Shown in pieces: positions 1 through 8,800 of a stretch of 64,000 bases of DNA. The stretch comes from Novispirillum itersonii (GTDB taxonomy: Bacteria > Pseudomonadota > Alphaproteobacteria > Rhodospirillales > Rhodospirillaceae). The stretch spans positions 265,970 to 329,969 of the forward strand of contig NZ_JACIIX010000002.1 in the NCBI RefSeq assembly GCF_014205675.1, read 5' to 3'. Every line of letters starts with the position of its first letter. Position 1 is the first letter of the stretch. Both the position numbers and the translations under genes were made by a program. Below the pieces are notes generated by a model. The model was not told the origin of the DNA. It saw nothing but the letters and a program-made list of their open reading frames with translations, and searched no databases.

Positions 1-163
1 CGGTGCCAAGGTCGCCGCCGCCCCGGGCAATCCGTCCGGTCAGGTTGAGGTCAAACAGAAAGTTCTGCCCCAGACTCTTGCGGGCCTGTAGATCATGCTG
101 GGCAATGACATCGCGCAGCGGCGGCAGAGGATGAACCGGATGATCCGGGAACGCGGACGGCAT
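1..163 (-). CDS. rsmA: 16S rRNA dimethyladenosine transferase, N-terminal part (cut by window edge)
   Basis: Only the first 54 codons are in the window. The translation contains [17 protein letters not shown], the characteristic N-terminal segment of RsmA/KsgA, which dimethylates two adjacent adenosines near the 3' end of 16S rRNA during small-subunit maturation. The ATG at 163 is chosen because it leaves the usual short tail before the conserved LPPLRDVI and KSLGQNFL segments. The gene follows pdxA on the same strand after 125 bases, matching the common order lptD-surA-pdxA-rsmA. The SAM-binding motif lies outside the window and cannot be checked. Confidence 0.88.
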   Translation of the reverse strand, partial: MPSAFPDHPVHPLPPLRDVIAQHDLQARKSLGQNFLFDLNLTGRIARGGGDLGT

Positions 164-288
164 GGACGCAGGACCTTTCGTCGGGGCGACGGGCAGGGCA
201 GGAAAAGGGGATAACGGCCCGGTCCGTCATCGGTGCCGGGGGCCGGTCACAGCGGAGTACCTGACTCAGCCGGTCGATGCAAGTGCGG

Positions 289-1341
289 TCACCCGATCCC
301 GGGCACTGCAAAGACACGCGCCCGTTCCCGGGCACCGGCCATCAGTCCTGCCATCCGCAGGGCGGCCAGAAAGCTGGAGGGATTGGCGGAGCCGGTCCCG
401 GCGAGAGCGTAGGCGGTGCCGTGATCCGGCGAGGTGCGGATGAACGGCAGGCCGAGCGTAACGTTGACGCCACCATGGAAATCAAGGGTCTTGATCGGGA
501 TCAGGGCCTGATCGTGGTACATGCACAGCGCGGCATCATAGGTGGCCCGGGCCTCGGCATGGAACAGGGTATCGGCCGGTAACGGGCCGGTGGCGGCGAT
601 GCCCATCGTCCGCAGCCGGTCAACGGCGGGGGCGACGACCGCCAGATCTTCGGTTCCCATCGCCCCGTTTTCCCCGGCATGCGGGTTCAGTCCGGCGATG
701 GCCAGCCGGGGGGCCGGAAGGCCAAACTGGGTCCGCAGGGCGTCGGCGGTGATCCGGCCCCGTTCCACAATCAGGTCGGTGGTCAGGCTTTCCGGAACGC
801 TGCGCAGGGACTGGTGGATGGTCACCGGGACCACCCGCAGCGCCGGGCAGGCCAGCATCATCACCGGCAGCGGATCCGGTTTCCCGTCCTCTGCGGCCAG
901 ATGTGCCAGAAATTCCGTATGGCCGGGGAAGGTGAAGCCCCCGTCCTGAAGGACTTTTTTATTGATCGGCTGGGTCACCACCGCCCCGGCGGCCCCGGAC
1001 CGGCACAGGGTGACCGCCGTGCGGATTGAGGTCAGAACAGCTTCGGTGTGCCCCGGGTCCGGCTGGCCGGGCGATGCCGGAGACGGCAGACGGACCGGCA
1101 GAACCGGCAGGGCGGTCGGAAACTGTGCGGCGGCCTGCTCCGGGGTGCTGATTTCGACAACCGGCACCGGCAGGGTCAGGCGACGGGCGAGGGTGCGCAG
1201 ACGGTCGGGATCATCTACGGCCATAAACACCGGCAGCGGCCCGTCTTCCCGACGCAGCCACGCCATCAGGGTCAGATCGCCGCCGATCCCGGCGGGATCC
1301 CCCATGGTGACGGCAAGGGGGGGCGTCGGGTGGTCGGCCAT
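289..1341 (-). CDS. pdxA: 4-hydroxythreonine-4-phosphate dehydrogenase
   Basis: PdxA oxidises and decarboxylates 4-phosphohydroxy-L-threonine in the DXP-dependent pyridoxal phosphate pathway; it is a cytosolic, metal-dependent NAD enzyme. The 350-residue protein opens with TMGDPAGIG. It has the metal-ligand histidine segments GHTEFLAHL and TIHQSLR, and a C-terminal block YHDQALIPIKTLDFHGGVN typical of the family. I take the ATG at 1341, one base after the surA stop, rather than an in-frame start 18 bases upstream, because the product then begins just before the conserved glycine loop. The close coupling to surA indicates co-transcription. Length is slightly above the usual 325-335. Confidence 0.95.
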   Translation of the reverse strand: MADHPTPPLAVTMGDPAGIGGDLTLMAWLRREDGPLPVFMAVDDPDRLRTLARRLTLPVPVVEISTPEQAAAQFPTALPVLPVRLPSPASPGQPDPGHTEAVLTSIRTAVTLCRSGAAGAVVTQPINKKVLQDGGFTFPGHTEFLAHLAAEDGKPDPLPVMMLACPALRVVPVTIHQSLRSVPESLTTDLIVERGRITADALRTQFGLPAPRLAIAGLNPHAGENGAMGTEDLAVVAPAVDRLRTMGIAATGPLPADTLFHAEARATYDAALCMYHDQALIPIKTLDFHGGVNVTLGLPFIRTSPDHGTAYALAGTGSANPSSFLAALRMAGLMAGARERARVFAVPGIG

Positions 1342-1342
1342 G

Positions 1343-2704
1343 TTAAATCCGGATATCAATCAGCGCCTTGCGGCGGAGGTCGCGCAGGGTGCGCTGGGCC
1401 AGACGGTCCAGCTTTTCGTTCTCAAGGCGACGTTCGATTTCTTCCCGGCTGGGCAGGCCATCGGCATCCTTCCGGGCGCAGACCATCACCACGACGGTGC
1501 CGGATGGCAGGTCAATCGCGGTGCTGAGGGTGTTTTCCTTCAGCTCCGCCACCACCGTGCCGACCGCCGGGGGCAGGTCTGCCGGTTTGACGGTGCCGAT
1601 ATCGCCGGAGTTCGGCAGGCGCAGCTGATCCGACAGTTTATTGATGTCATCGCAGCGTTTGGCGGTTTCCGCCGCCGTGGCGATGATGTCGTCGCGGCTT
1701 TCGGTCGGCATGGCCGCCGCGCCCCGGGCCGGGAAGAACAGCTGGCTGATCTGCACCGGTGTCACCGCCGGATCCAGCTTTTTGGTTTCCCGGACATCGC
1801 GCAGAAGGATGATGTGCAGGCTGCTGCCGCTGACCACCGGAGAACTGACGGTCCCCGGCCGCAGGGCATTGACGGCCTCTTCCAGCTCGGGGTCGAGTTC
1901 CCCCTTCGGAACCCAGCCGAGATCCCCACCGACGGCTGCGGTCGGGGCGCTGGAAAACTGCCGGGCCAGCGCGGTGAAGGCGGCGCCCTGCTTCATCTGT
2001 TCCCCCAGCCGTTCGGCGAGGGCCCGGGCCTGCTGTTCTTCCCCGGCATCGTTGAACGGCAGAACGATCTCGGCCAGCAGCCGCTGGGGCTTGCCCAGAT
2101 TTTCCCGCAGGGTGGAGAGGACTGCTTCGATTTCCTCCTGCTCGACGGAAATCTGCCGCCGCAGGCCGGACTGCACCACCTTCAGCCAGGCGACATCCGC
2201 CCGCAGCTGCTTATCAAGCGTATCCGGGTTGACCCCTTTCTGGCGCATATTGGCGGCCAGAGAGCCGGGAGCCATCCGGTTGTTGGATTCAATCTGCTGG
2301 CGGGCGCTGTCGAGGTCGGCGTCGGAAACCGTGATGTTGCGGCGTTTGGCTTCCTGCAACTTCAGGCGTTCCTCGACCAGAATCTGGAGCACGCGCGGCA
2401 TCAGGCGGCGGCGGGTATCGGGGTTATCCGGCAGGCTGGAGGCCGAGAGGAGAAGGTCCATCCGGTCCTCCAGATCCCGCACCGTGATGGCGTCGTCATT
2501 CACCACGGCGGCAATCCGCTGCACCTGCATCTGCTGTGCCTGCGCCGGGGATCCGGCGACGGTCAGCGATAGGGGAAGGACCGTCAACCCGGCCAGCAGA
2601 AGCGCGGCGGCGCGGTTGCGGCCGGAAAACTGCGGACAGGGCCGGTGGCGCATAGGCTGCATGGTGTCTGATCCCTTCACTACCGGCATGGTCACGGTCG
2701 CCAT
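1343..2704 (-). CDS. surA: Periplasmic chaperone / peptidyl-prolyl isomerase SurA
   Basis: SurA escorts unfolded outer-membrane proteins across the periplasm to the BAM complex. An N-terminal signal peptide ends near SPAQAQ. The SurA N-terminal chaperone domain follows (IAAVVNDDAITVRDLEDRM), then one clear parvulin domain (FSSAPTAAVGGDLGWVPKGEL). A second, more degenerate repeat ends in LPSGTVVVMVC. The start is uncertain: ATG 2704 has GGAG nine bases upstream inside the end of lptD, while ATG 2662 has AAGGGA at good spacing and gives a more typical signal peptide. The gene lies between lptD and pdxA with almost no spacing, so it is part of an outer-membrane assembly operon. Confidence 0.93.
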   Translation of the reverse strand: MATVTMPVVKGSDTMQPMRHRPCPQFSGRNRAAALLLAGLTVLPLSLTVAGSPAQAQQMQVQRIAAVVNDDAITVRDLEDRMDLLLSASSLPDNPDTRRRLMPRVLQILVEERLKLQEAKRRNITVSDADLDSARQQIESNNRMAPGSLAANMRQKGVNPDTLDKQLRADVAWLKVVQSGLRRQISVEQEEIEAVLSTLRENLGKPQRLLAEIVLPFNDAGEEQQARALAERLGEQMKQGAAFTALARQFSSAPTAAVGGDLGWVPKGELDPELEEAVNALRPGTVSSPVVSGSSLHIILLRDVRETKKLDPAVTPVQISQLFFPARGAAAMPTESRDDIIATAAETAKRCDDINKLSDQLRLPNSGDIGTVKPADLPPAVGTVVAELKENTLSTAIDLPSGTVVVMVCARKDADGLPSREEIERRLENEKLDRLAQRTLRDLRRKALIDIRI

Positions 2705-2707
2705 TCC

Positions 2708-4951
2708 TTAAAACTCCATGCTGCCGAGCGAGGTGCTGAAATCACCCAGTGTCTTCAGAGCAAAGCGCAGACCAATGTTCACGCTGCCCTCATAGTCACT
2801 GTCGTAAGTGTAGCTGCGGTTGGCAAAAAGAGACACGCCGAAGCATTCATCTTCATAGGCGACGGTGCCGCCGATATCAATCGGCCCGCCGTTTTCGGCC
2901 AGATCATACCGCCCGCTGAGCGAGCCGGACCAGTACTGCGACATCTGCGACCGCAGGGCGACGGTCACTTCCTGCCGCTTCTTCAGCACGGCGGAGGAGT
3001 CTTCCTGCCGGTCCAGCTCGATATAACTGGTGTAAACATTGAAGGAACGGGGTCCGATCCGCGAGCCGATTTCGCTGCGGTGCAGCTCCATCGTGTCCTT
3101 GTCGGCGCGGAAGCGGTACACGAAATCCAGATTGCGGTGCGGCTGGAACATCACGCGCCCGACCACGTCCGACAGGTCCCGCTCCAGCCCGGACCCGACC
3201 GGGAAGGCGGATTTCTCGGTGCCGCTCAGGCGGTAGGACTGGCCGACCATGCTGTTGACGGTGCCCATCCAGGTGTGGCGGGCCGTGTATTCCACACCAT
3301 AGTTGACCCGGGTGCCGGATTCGACCCGGTCCCGGCCGCTGTAGCGGTTGATGGAAAACAGGTTGGTGTCGTCAAATTCGACGGCATAGCTGTCTTCATC
3401 CGGGATCTTCGTCGGGTTGCGGGCCCCCTGGGTACTGACGCCCTGCACGATCGGGCGGACCACCTCGCTCCAGCGGCCGCTCCGCCGTTCCAGCGGCAGA
3501 CTCCAGGTCAGGGCCAGTTCCGGTGTCATCCGGCCGCTGGCCCCGGAATAGAGTTCCCCGGACCGGGTCTTGACGTCTTCCACCTGATAGGCGTCGCCGC
3601 TGAGGCCGACATCCAGACGGTAGACATCCCCCACCGGGCCGATATAGGGCAGGTGCCAGCCATAACGGGCGCTGGCGCGGCGGCTGCTGGCACCGGACAT
3701 CCGGTTGACCGCCGCCGAGGTGATATCGACGGTGGTATAGGCGCCACGGGCCCCGGGTTCGCTGGTGTAGTTCCAGGTCGCGATCGGGGCGGCGATCGGC
3801 AGGTCGCCCCGGCTGGGGGTCAGGGTGCTCTGATTCTGGAAGTACAGGGCCTCGACGGCCCCGTAAGACCGGCGGCTGAACCCTTCAAGGTAGCCACGGC
3901 TGGTCAGATAGGTCTTGTTGCCGAAGCGGTAGCGGCGCATGTAGGTGCGGTCGGACGCGAGGTTAACATCGGCCCCGACGCGGAAGGTGTCATCCAGACT
4001 GGCGACGGCCTTGCTGCGGAAATGGTTGCGGATCCGGTCGCTCTTTTCCTGCACGATCGAGCCTTCCATGGTGATGGAGGCTTTTTCGCTGACGCCACGG
4101 TACTGCCCGCTGAGCACCGGGTTTTCGCTGGTGCTGGGCATGATTGCCAGCGTGGCGTCCTGCCGGTCATCAATCACAAAATAGTACGGAATGCTGACAC
4201 CGACGCCGAGCTGCTTGTTGCTGCGGTAAAGCGGCGGCAGAAAGCCGGAGCGGCGTTTGACGGTCGGATCGGGGTGGGACAGATAGGGTGTGTAGGCGAC
4301 AGGGACGCCGAACAGCTCGAACCACATGTCATTATAGGTGATCTCCCCCGCCTGCTGGTCGTGGACGACGCGGCTGGATTTGATCTGCCAGATGCGGGTG
4401 TCGCTGCCCGGGGTGGTCGAGCAGACATCGCAGGGGGAGTAGATGGCATTTTCCATCGTGGTGACGGAATTGCCCTTCTCGTTGGTCTTGCGGGTTGCTT
4501 TCTGGGCGGCGGCGCGGGAGCCGTCGGTCAGCAGGATTTTGACTTCCCGGGCGAAGCCTTCCTTCATGTCGCCGGTCAGTTCGGCGAAATCGGCGAAGGT
4601 GGTGGTCCCGTCCAGATCGGTCATGGTGACATTGCCGGTGGCGCTGGCCCGGTCGGCGGAGACCTGATAGTTGACGGTATCGGCCAGCAGGATCCGGCCC
4701 TGATACTGCACCTCGACGTTGCCGCGCGCGGTGACGGTATCAAGGTTTTTGTCATGGGACAGTTCATCGGCGGTGATGACGGCCCGGCCCTCCGTAGGCG
4801 GTGTTTCCCCTGCGGCGGCGGCCGGAACGCTGCCGGAAGACAGCGCGGTGGCCCCGGCCAGACCGGGCAGGCTGAGGCCGGCCACAGCCCCAAGGACCAC
4901 AGAGGCGTACGACAGACCGCGTGCGGTCAACAGGCGGCGCGCCTGGCGCAT
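2708..4951 (-). CDS. lptD: LPS-assembly protein LptD (outer-membrane LPS translocon)
   Basis: LptD is the beta-barrel that inserts lipopolysaccharide into the outer leaflet of the outer membrane together with LptE. The 747-residue product has a signal peptide, then an LptA/OstA-like jellyroll (GNVEVQYQGRILLADTVNYQ) around residues 60-150. A cysteine pair (CDVC) follows the jellyroll. The remainder is a long barrel rich in alternating aromatic strands, ending in phenylalanine, as outer-membrane barrels usually do. ATG 4951 is preferred over the GTG one codon upstream because it makes a TGATG overlap with the lptF stop, implying translational coupling. Confidence 0.95.
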   Translation of the reverse strand: MRQARRLLTARGLSYASVVLGAVAGLSLPGLAGATALSSGSVPAAAAGETPPTEGRAVITADELSHDKNLDTVTARGNVEVQYQGRILLADTVNYQVSADRASATGNVTMTDLDGTTTFADFAELTGDMKEGFAREVKILLTDGSRAAAQKATRKTNEKGNSVTTMENAIYSPCDVCSTTPGSDTRIWQIKSSRVVHDQQAGEITYNDMWFELFGVPVAYTPYLSHPDPTVKRRSGFLPPLYRSNKQLGVGVSIPYYFVIDDRQDATLAIMPSTSENPVLSGQYRGVSEKASITMEGSIVQEKSDRIRNHFRSKAVASLDDTFRVGADVNLASDRTYMRRYRFGNKTYLTSRGYLEGFSRRSYGAVEALYFQNQSTLTPSRGDLPIAAPIATWNYTSEPGARGAYTTVDITSAAVNRMSGASSRRASARYGWHLPYIGPVGDVYRLDVGLSGDAYQVEDVKTRSGELYSGASGRMTPELALTWSLPLERRSGRWSEVVRPIVQGVSTQGARNPTKIPDEDSYAVEFDDTNLFSINRYSGRDRVESGTRVNYGVEYTARHTWMGTVNSMVGQSYRLSGTEKSAFPVGSGLERDLSDVVGRVMFQPHRNLDFVYRFRADKDTMELHRSEIGSRIGPRSFNVYTSYIELDRQEDSSAVLKKRQEVTVALRSQMSQYWSGSLSGRYDLAENGGPIDIGGTVAYEDECFGVSLFANRSYTYDSDYEGSVNIGLRFALKTLGDFSTSLGSMEF

Positions 4952-6099
4952 CACTGGGGCTCCTGATCAGTCGGGCGGGCAGTCAGCCGCCGGGAGAGAG
5001 CGGAAAAATAATCCGGCCGCAGAAGGGCGAAAAGTGCCACCGGAATAGGCAGGAGCACAACAGCATAAATCAAGGGGATCATGGCGCTGGATTTGGCGGC
5101 GATGTTCCCGGCGCTGACGATCAGCGCCTCAATCGCCACCATCGTCACCACGGCGGCGATCAGCCGGGGCGCATTGCCCCGGCGGTTGAAGGATCCACCG
5201 AGAAGGATGGCCAGCGCCACCAGACAGAAGGTGATGGAACTGACGGGATTGACGAGGCGCTGATGCGCCTCCGCCCGGAACCGCATCACCTGCGGTTCCC
5301 CGATCGCCCCGTTGTCATCGCCGACGGTGGCGGAAAGCAGCTCCCGCAGGGACCGTTCAGACGCTTCGCGGCTGCGTTCCCCGGTGGTGCTGTTGCCGGT
5401 GTCGATGTCCATCGTATAGGTCTGGAAATGCAGCAGGGACAGATGGCCGGTATTCCGGTCCACTTCCTGACGGTTGCCGTTGACCAGAACCACCCGGGGG
5501 CCGTGCGGGCCGTCAACCAGTGCCCCACGTTCCGCCATCATGGTGGTCACGACCTTTTCCCGCCGCTCATCATTCAGCATGATGTTCAGCAGCTCGCCAT
5601 CGGGGCTGCGGGACCGCACATACAGCGTCAGCCCCCGGCCGATCTGCGAGAAGGCCCCTTCCTGAATCAGCAGGCGGGACATGTCATTGCGGAAGGTCCA
5701 CTGCATGTCCTTGAAGGCCCGGGCCGACGCCGGGCCAAGGTGCAGGGTGATGCTGTAGGTGAGGAGGGTGACGGTCGTTGCCAGAATCAGCGCCGCCCGG
5801 GACAGCATCACCGGGCCGATCCCGGCCGCCCGCAGCACCACCAGCTCCCGGTCCGCCGACAGGCGGTTGTAGGTGAACAGCACCACTCCGAACAGGGCAA
5901 TCGGCATGATCACCACCAGAAAATTCGGCAGCAGCAGCCCGGTCAGGGTCAGGAAATTGGTGATCGACAGGCCCTGCGTCACGATCATCTCGACGAAGCG
6001 CAGCGACTGGGTCAGCCACAGAATCGATAAGAGGCCGGCTGTGACCAGTACGGTCCCGGCAGTCAGATGACGCAGAAGATAACGGGTCATTTTCAGCAT
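4951..6099 (-). CDS. lptF: LPS export ABC transporter permease LptF
   Basis: This is an inner-membrane permease of the LptB2FG extractor, which pulls LPS from the inner membrane and passes it to LptC-LptA-LptD. The 382-residue protein has about six membrane segments, three at each end, flanking a periplasmic beta-jellyroll of roughly residues 120-260. LTQSLRFVEMIVTQGLS and YNRLSADRELVVLRAAGI identify it as LptF rather than LptG. Starts at 6099 (MLKMTRYLL) and 6090 are both possible; neither has a good ribosome-binding site. In most relatives lptG lies between lptF and lptD, but here lptD follows at once. Confidence 0.9.
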   Translation of the reverse strand: MLKMTRYLLRHLTAGTVLVTAGLLSILWLTQSLRFVEMIVTQGLSITNFLTLTGLLLPNFLVVIMPIALFGVVLFTYNRLSADRELVVLRAAGIGPVMLSRAALILATTVTLLTYSITLHLGPASARAFKDMQWTFRNDMSRLLIQEGAFSQIGRGLTLYVRSRSPDGELLNIMLNDERREKVVTTMMAERGALVDGPHGPRVVLVNGNRQEVDRNTGHLSLLHFQTYTMDIDTGNSTTGERSREASERSLRELLSATVGDDNGAIGEPQVMRFRAEAHQRLVNPVSSITFCLVALAILLGGSFNRRGNAPRLIAAVVTMVAIEALIVSAGNIAAKSSAMIPLIYAVVLLPIPVALFALLRPDYFSALSRRLTARPTDQEPQ

Positions 6100-6239
6100 T
6101 GCGGGCGCAGTATAGTGCGGGGCAAGGTCGGGAAACCAGCAGGAATTCTCACTTGAACCGCTTTCGTGATATCTTTGTTCCCATGGGCAGTTAAGACGCG
6201 GGGCGACCGGGAGAACCGGCAGGCGCAGGGAGAGCACAG

Positions 6240-7073
6240 ATGGGAACCGTCCATGGGCCGGTGCAGGACAAAGCCTCCTCCGGACCTTCCTCCAAACCCT
6301 CCTCCAAACCCTCCTCTGGGGCCTCCTTTGGGGGCCATGGTCCTGCGCCCGGTCCGGCGGTATCAGGGCCGCCGCCGCCGGAGGGCGAAACTGTTCACGG
6401 CGGAGGTTCTTTACCGCCGGTGCCGCCGGGATCACTGCCACCGGACTGGAATCCTTATACCGGCCCCTATCACCACGATGACGGCCCCGGGGGATCCACC
6501 ACCGGAAAAGGCAGGCATCCGGAGGGGGCGCATGCCGGTGATGGGCATCGGGACCATGGTGACGGTCACGGTCCCGACCATCACCATGGTCAGGGGCGCG
6601 GTTCGGATCACGGTCATAAGCCTCCTCAGGGGGTGGCCGTGGCCGGGCGGCGGGGGCTGCGCCAGCGCGTGCGGCGGCGTCTCCATCCGTTCCGGTCCGC
6701 CATCAAGGGGTTTGCGATCGGCCTGACATTGGGGCTGATCGGCTTGGGCGGGGCACTGGCAACCGGCATGCTGGATCCGCAGCCGATCCTTCAGGCCCTG
6801 AGCGGCGGGGAAGATCCGGCGGCGGGAGTTCAGGATGATGTCGGGCGGGAGGTGATCACCGCCTGTGCCGCTACGCTGGCCCGCACCGATTGCGGCTGTT
6901 TCTGGGGGCAGACCCGGGCGGTCTGGACCCGGGGCAACGTTTCCGAGGTGATGCAGGCCCTGACGGAACGCAACCGGTATGCCGGTCAGATCACGCGCCT
7001 GAAGCTCGACCGTCTGATCGGGGAAGATGCCAACCGGCAGGTGATGCAGGCCCTGATCCAGTGCCTGCAATGA
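6240..7073 (+). CDS. His-rich single-pass membrane protein, function unknown
   Basis: I do not recognise this 277-residue protein. Residues 1-80 are low-complexity Ser/Pro/Gly, including repeated SSKP units. About residues 90-130 are extremely His/Gly/Asp-rich (HRDHGDGHGPDHHHGQG). A basic stretch (RRGLRQRVRRR) precedes one hydrophobic segment, FAIGLTLGLIGLGGALATGM, near residues 160-180. The C-terminal 90 residues form a compact acidic domain with cysteines in TDCGCFWGQ and a final QCLQ. By the positive-inside rule the His-rich part should be cytosolic and the Cys domain periplasmic. AGGGAG precedes the ATG. The His cluster suggests metal binding, which is inference only. It runs divergently from lptF and is followed by a terminator. 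Confidence 0.7.
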   Translation: MGTVHGPVQDKASSGPSSKPSSKPSSGASFGGHGPAPGPAVSGPPPPEGETVHGGGSLPPVPPGSLPPDWNPYTGPYHHDDGPGGSTTGKGRHPEGAHAGDGHRDHGDGHGPDHHHGQGRGSDHGHKPPQGVAVAGRRGLRQRVRRRLHPFRSAIKGFAIGLTLGLIGLGGALATGMLDPQPILQALSGGEDPAAGVQDDVGREVITACAATLARTDCGCFWGQTRAVWTRGNVSEVMQALTERNRYAGQITRLKLDRLIGEDANRQVMQALIQCLQ

Positions 7074-7129
7074 GAGGGTTCTTTCTTCGGTCCGGACCGG
7101 GCTGCTGTTTCCGGGACTGAAACGTCTGC

Positions 7130-7162
7130 GGGCCACACCGGGGGGAAACCGGTGCGGCCCGC
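7130..7162. terminator. Strong hairpin between convergent genes
   Basis: GCGGGCC and CACCGG pair with CCGGTG and GGCCCGC around a GGGAAA loop, giving a long GC stem between the convergent His-rich gene and rpoH. A T-containing stretch follows on the plus side (TGTCTCTAT), so it best serves the plus-strand gene, although the stem could act both ways. Confidence 0.6.
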
Positions 7163-7207
7163 TGTCTCTATCGAGGGGAGGGGCGGGACGGAGAGGAGGA
7201 GACAGGG

Positions 7208-8164
7208 TCAGCAGCAGACCGGGGTCATCTGGTCGCTGGTAAAGGCAGACAGCGGCTTGCGGAAAGTGTCGAGCGCGCGGCGGATTCCCTGCTTTTCGCG
7301 GTTCACCAGCTCGCGGATCTTGCCTTCCAGCTTTTCCATTGCCCGCACTTCGATCTGACGGACGCGTTCGCGCGACAGGCCGTAGTGTTCGCCAAGGCTC
7401 TCCAGCGTTGCCGGATCATCCTGAAGGCGGCGGGCGGTGATGATCTGCTTTTCGCGGTCATTCAGCACCGCCATTGCGGTGTGGACCAGCGTGTGCGACC
7501 GGCTGCGTTCCTGTAGGGAGACGAAGGTCTCTTCCTGATTCGGGCTGTCATCCATCAGCAGGTCGATACGTTCGCTGTCGCCGTCCTCACCGATCAGGGC
7601 GTTGAGGGAGCTGTCACGGCCACTCAGGCGGGCATCCATCGCCAGCACGTCATCCTTGCGGACATTGAGAATGGCGGCAATGCGCGACGCCTGCTCGTCT
7701 TTCAGGGGGCCGTCCTCGTAGGCACCCAGCTGGGCCTTCAGCTTGCGCAGGTTATAGAAAATCCGCTTCTGGGTCGAAACGGTGCCGATCTTCACCAGCG
7801 ACCACGAATTCAGGATGTATTCGTTGATCGAGGCACGGATCCACCACATGGCGTAGGTGGACAGCCGGAAGCCCCGGCTGGGTTCAAATTTCTGGACGGC
7901 CTTGATCAGGCCAAGGTTGCCTTCGGCAATAATGTCAGCCATCGGCAGGCCATAGCGGCGATACTGCATCGCCATTTTCACCACCAGCCGCAGGTGGCTG
8001 GTGATCATGCGGTCGGCAAGCCGTTCATCCCGGGTTTCGGCGTAGCGGGTGGCCAGATCCATTTCCTCTTCCGGGGTCAGCAGAGGGTAGCTGCGGATCC
8101 GGGCCAGATAGCCGGGCAGATTGCCATCCTGAGAGAAGGCGGGAAGGGCGGAGATAAAGCTCAT
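7208..8164 (-). CDS. rpoH: RNA polymerase heat-shock sigma factor RpoH (sigma-32)
   Basis: RpoH directs RNA polymerase to heat-shock promoters. The 318-residue protein has sigma region 1.2 (YPLLTPEEEMDLATRY), region 2 with the core-binding and -10 recognition segment (GLIKAVQKFEPSRGFRLST, YAMWWIRASI), the RpoH box (TVSTQKRIFYNLRKLKAQL), and region 4.2 with its helix-turn-helix (SLGEHYGLSRERVRQIEVRA). An AGGGTG ribosome-binding site precedes the ATG. The neighbouring hsp20 gene upstream on the same strand is a likely RpoH target, so regulator and client sit together. The protein ends in an unusual CC dipeptide. Confidence 0.96.
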   Translation of the reverse strand: MSFISALPAFSQDGNLPGYLARIRSYPLLTPEEEMDLATRYAETRDERLADRMITSHLRLVVKMAMQYRRYGLPMADIIAEGNLGLIKAVQKFEPSRGFRLSTYAMWWIRASINEYILNSWSLVKIGTVSTQKRIFYNLRKLKAQLGAYEDGPLKDEQASRIAAILNVRKDDVLAMDARLSGRDSSLNALIGEDGDSERIDLLMDDSPNQEETFVSLQERSRSHTLVHTAMAVLNDREKQIITARRLQDDPATLESLGEHYGLSRERVRQIEVRAMEKLEGKIRELVNREKQGIRRALDTFRKPLSAFTSDQMTPVCC

Positions 8165-8231
8165 CGGGACACCCTGTAAACCGGAGGGATAGGGGGAACA
8201 GCCGGGGAGTCTGGCTGCCGGTTTTGACGGT

Positions 8232-8267
8232 GCACACCGGGGCGGGCGAACCCCCGTCCCGGTGTGC
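8232..8267 (-). terminator. GC-rich hairpin between hsp20 and rpoH
   Basis: GCACACCGGG pairs perfectly with CCCGGTGTGC in the space between the hsp20 stop and rpoH. There is no clear T-tract on either strand, so it may be an mRNA-stabilising or partial termination structure rather than a full terminator. Confidence 0.4.
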
Positions 8268-8275
8268 GGGTGATA

Positions 8276-8797
8276 TCAGGCGGCGTGCGACAGCGCCGGG
8301 GTTGTCCCCGGACGGGTGATCGCAATGTGGCGGGGCTTGGCGGCCTCCGGCACTTCACGCAGCAGGGTGATGGTCAGCAGGCCGTTTTCCAGCGCGGCAC
8401 CGGTGACGCGCATGTGATCCGCCAGCTGGAAGCGGCGGACAAAATCGCGTTCGGCAATGCCACGGTGCAGGATCTGGCGGCTGGGCCGGGCGGGCGCGCC
8501 GGTATTATCCGCCACCGTGCTTTCAGGGGAGTCAGCAGCGGCAGTGGGTTCGGCGGGCTTGCGGCTGCCGCGGACGGTCAGCATCTCACCGGTGATTTCG
8601 ATGTCGATGTCAGCTTCGGCGAACCCGGCCACGGCCAGAGTGATCGCATAGGCATCGTCACCATACTTTTCGATATTGTACGGCGGGTAAGCCGTGGACT
8701 GTTCACTGGCCTGCTGAAGCGCATTTTCAGCCAGACGGGCGAGACGGTCAAAGCCGACGCCGGCGCGGAACAGCGGGGAAAAATCAAACTGAGACAT
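8276..8797 (-). CDS. Small heat-shock protein, Hsp20/IbpA family
   Basis: This cytosolic ATP-independent chaperone binds unfolding proteins during heat stress. The 173-residue product has an alpha-crystallin domain from about residue 37 (YPPYNIEKYGDDAYAITLAVAGF) through ENGLLTITLLREVPE. It carries a longer Ala/Pro/Ser-rich insertion in the middle of the domain than E. coli IbpA. KPRHIAI forms the C-terminal I-x-I-type anchor. The ATG at 8797 is chosen because a perfect GGAGG lies just upstream; a longer open frame upstream has no start signal and would read through the leader. That GGAGG is buried in a thermometer hairpin, and the gene is next to rpoH. Confidence 0.93.
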   Translation of the reverse strand: MSQFDFSPLFRAGVGFDRLARLAENALQQASEQSTAYPPYNIEKYGDDAYAITLAVAGFAEADIDIEITGEMLTVRGSRKPAEPTAAADSPESTVADNTGAPARPSRQILHRGIAERDFVRRFQLADHMRVTGAALENGLLTITLLREVPEAAKPRHIAITRPGTTPALSHAA

Positions 8798-8800
8798 GGT

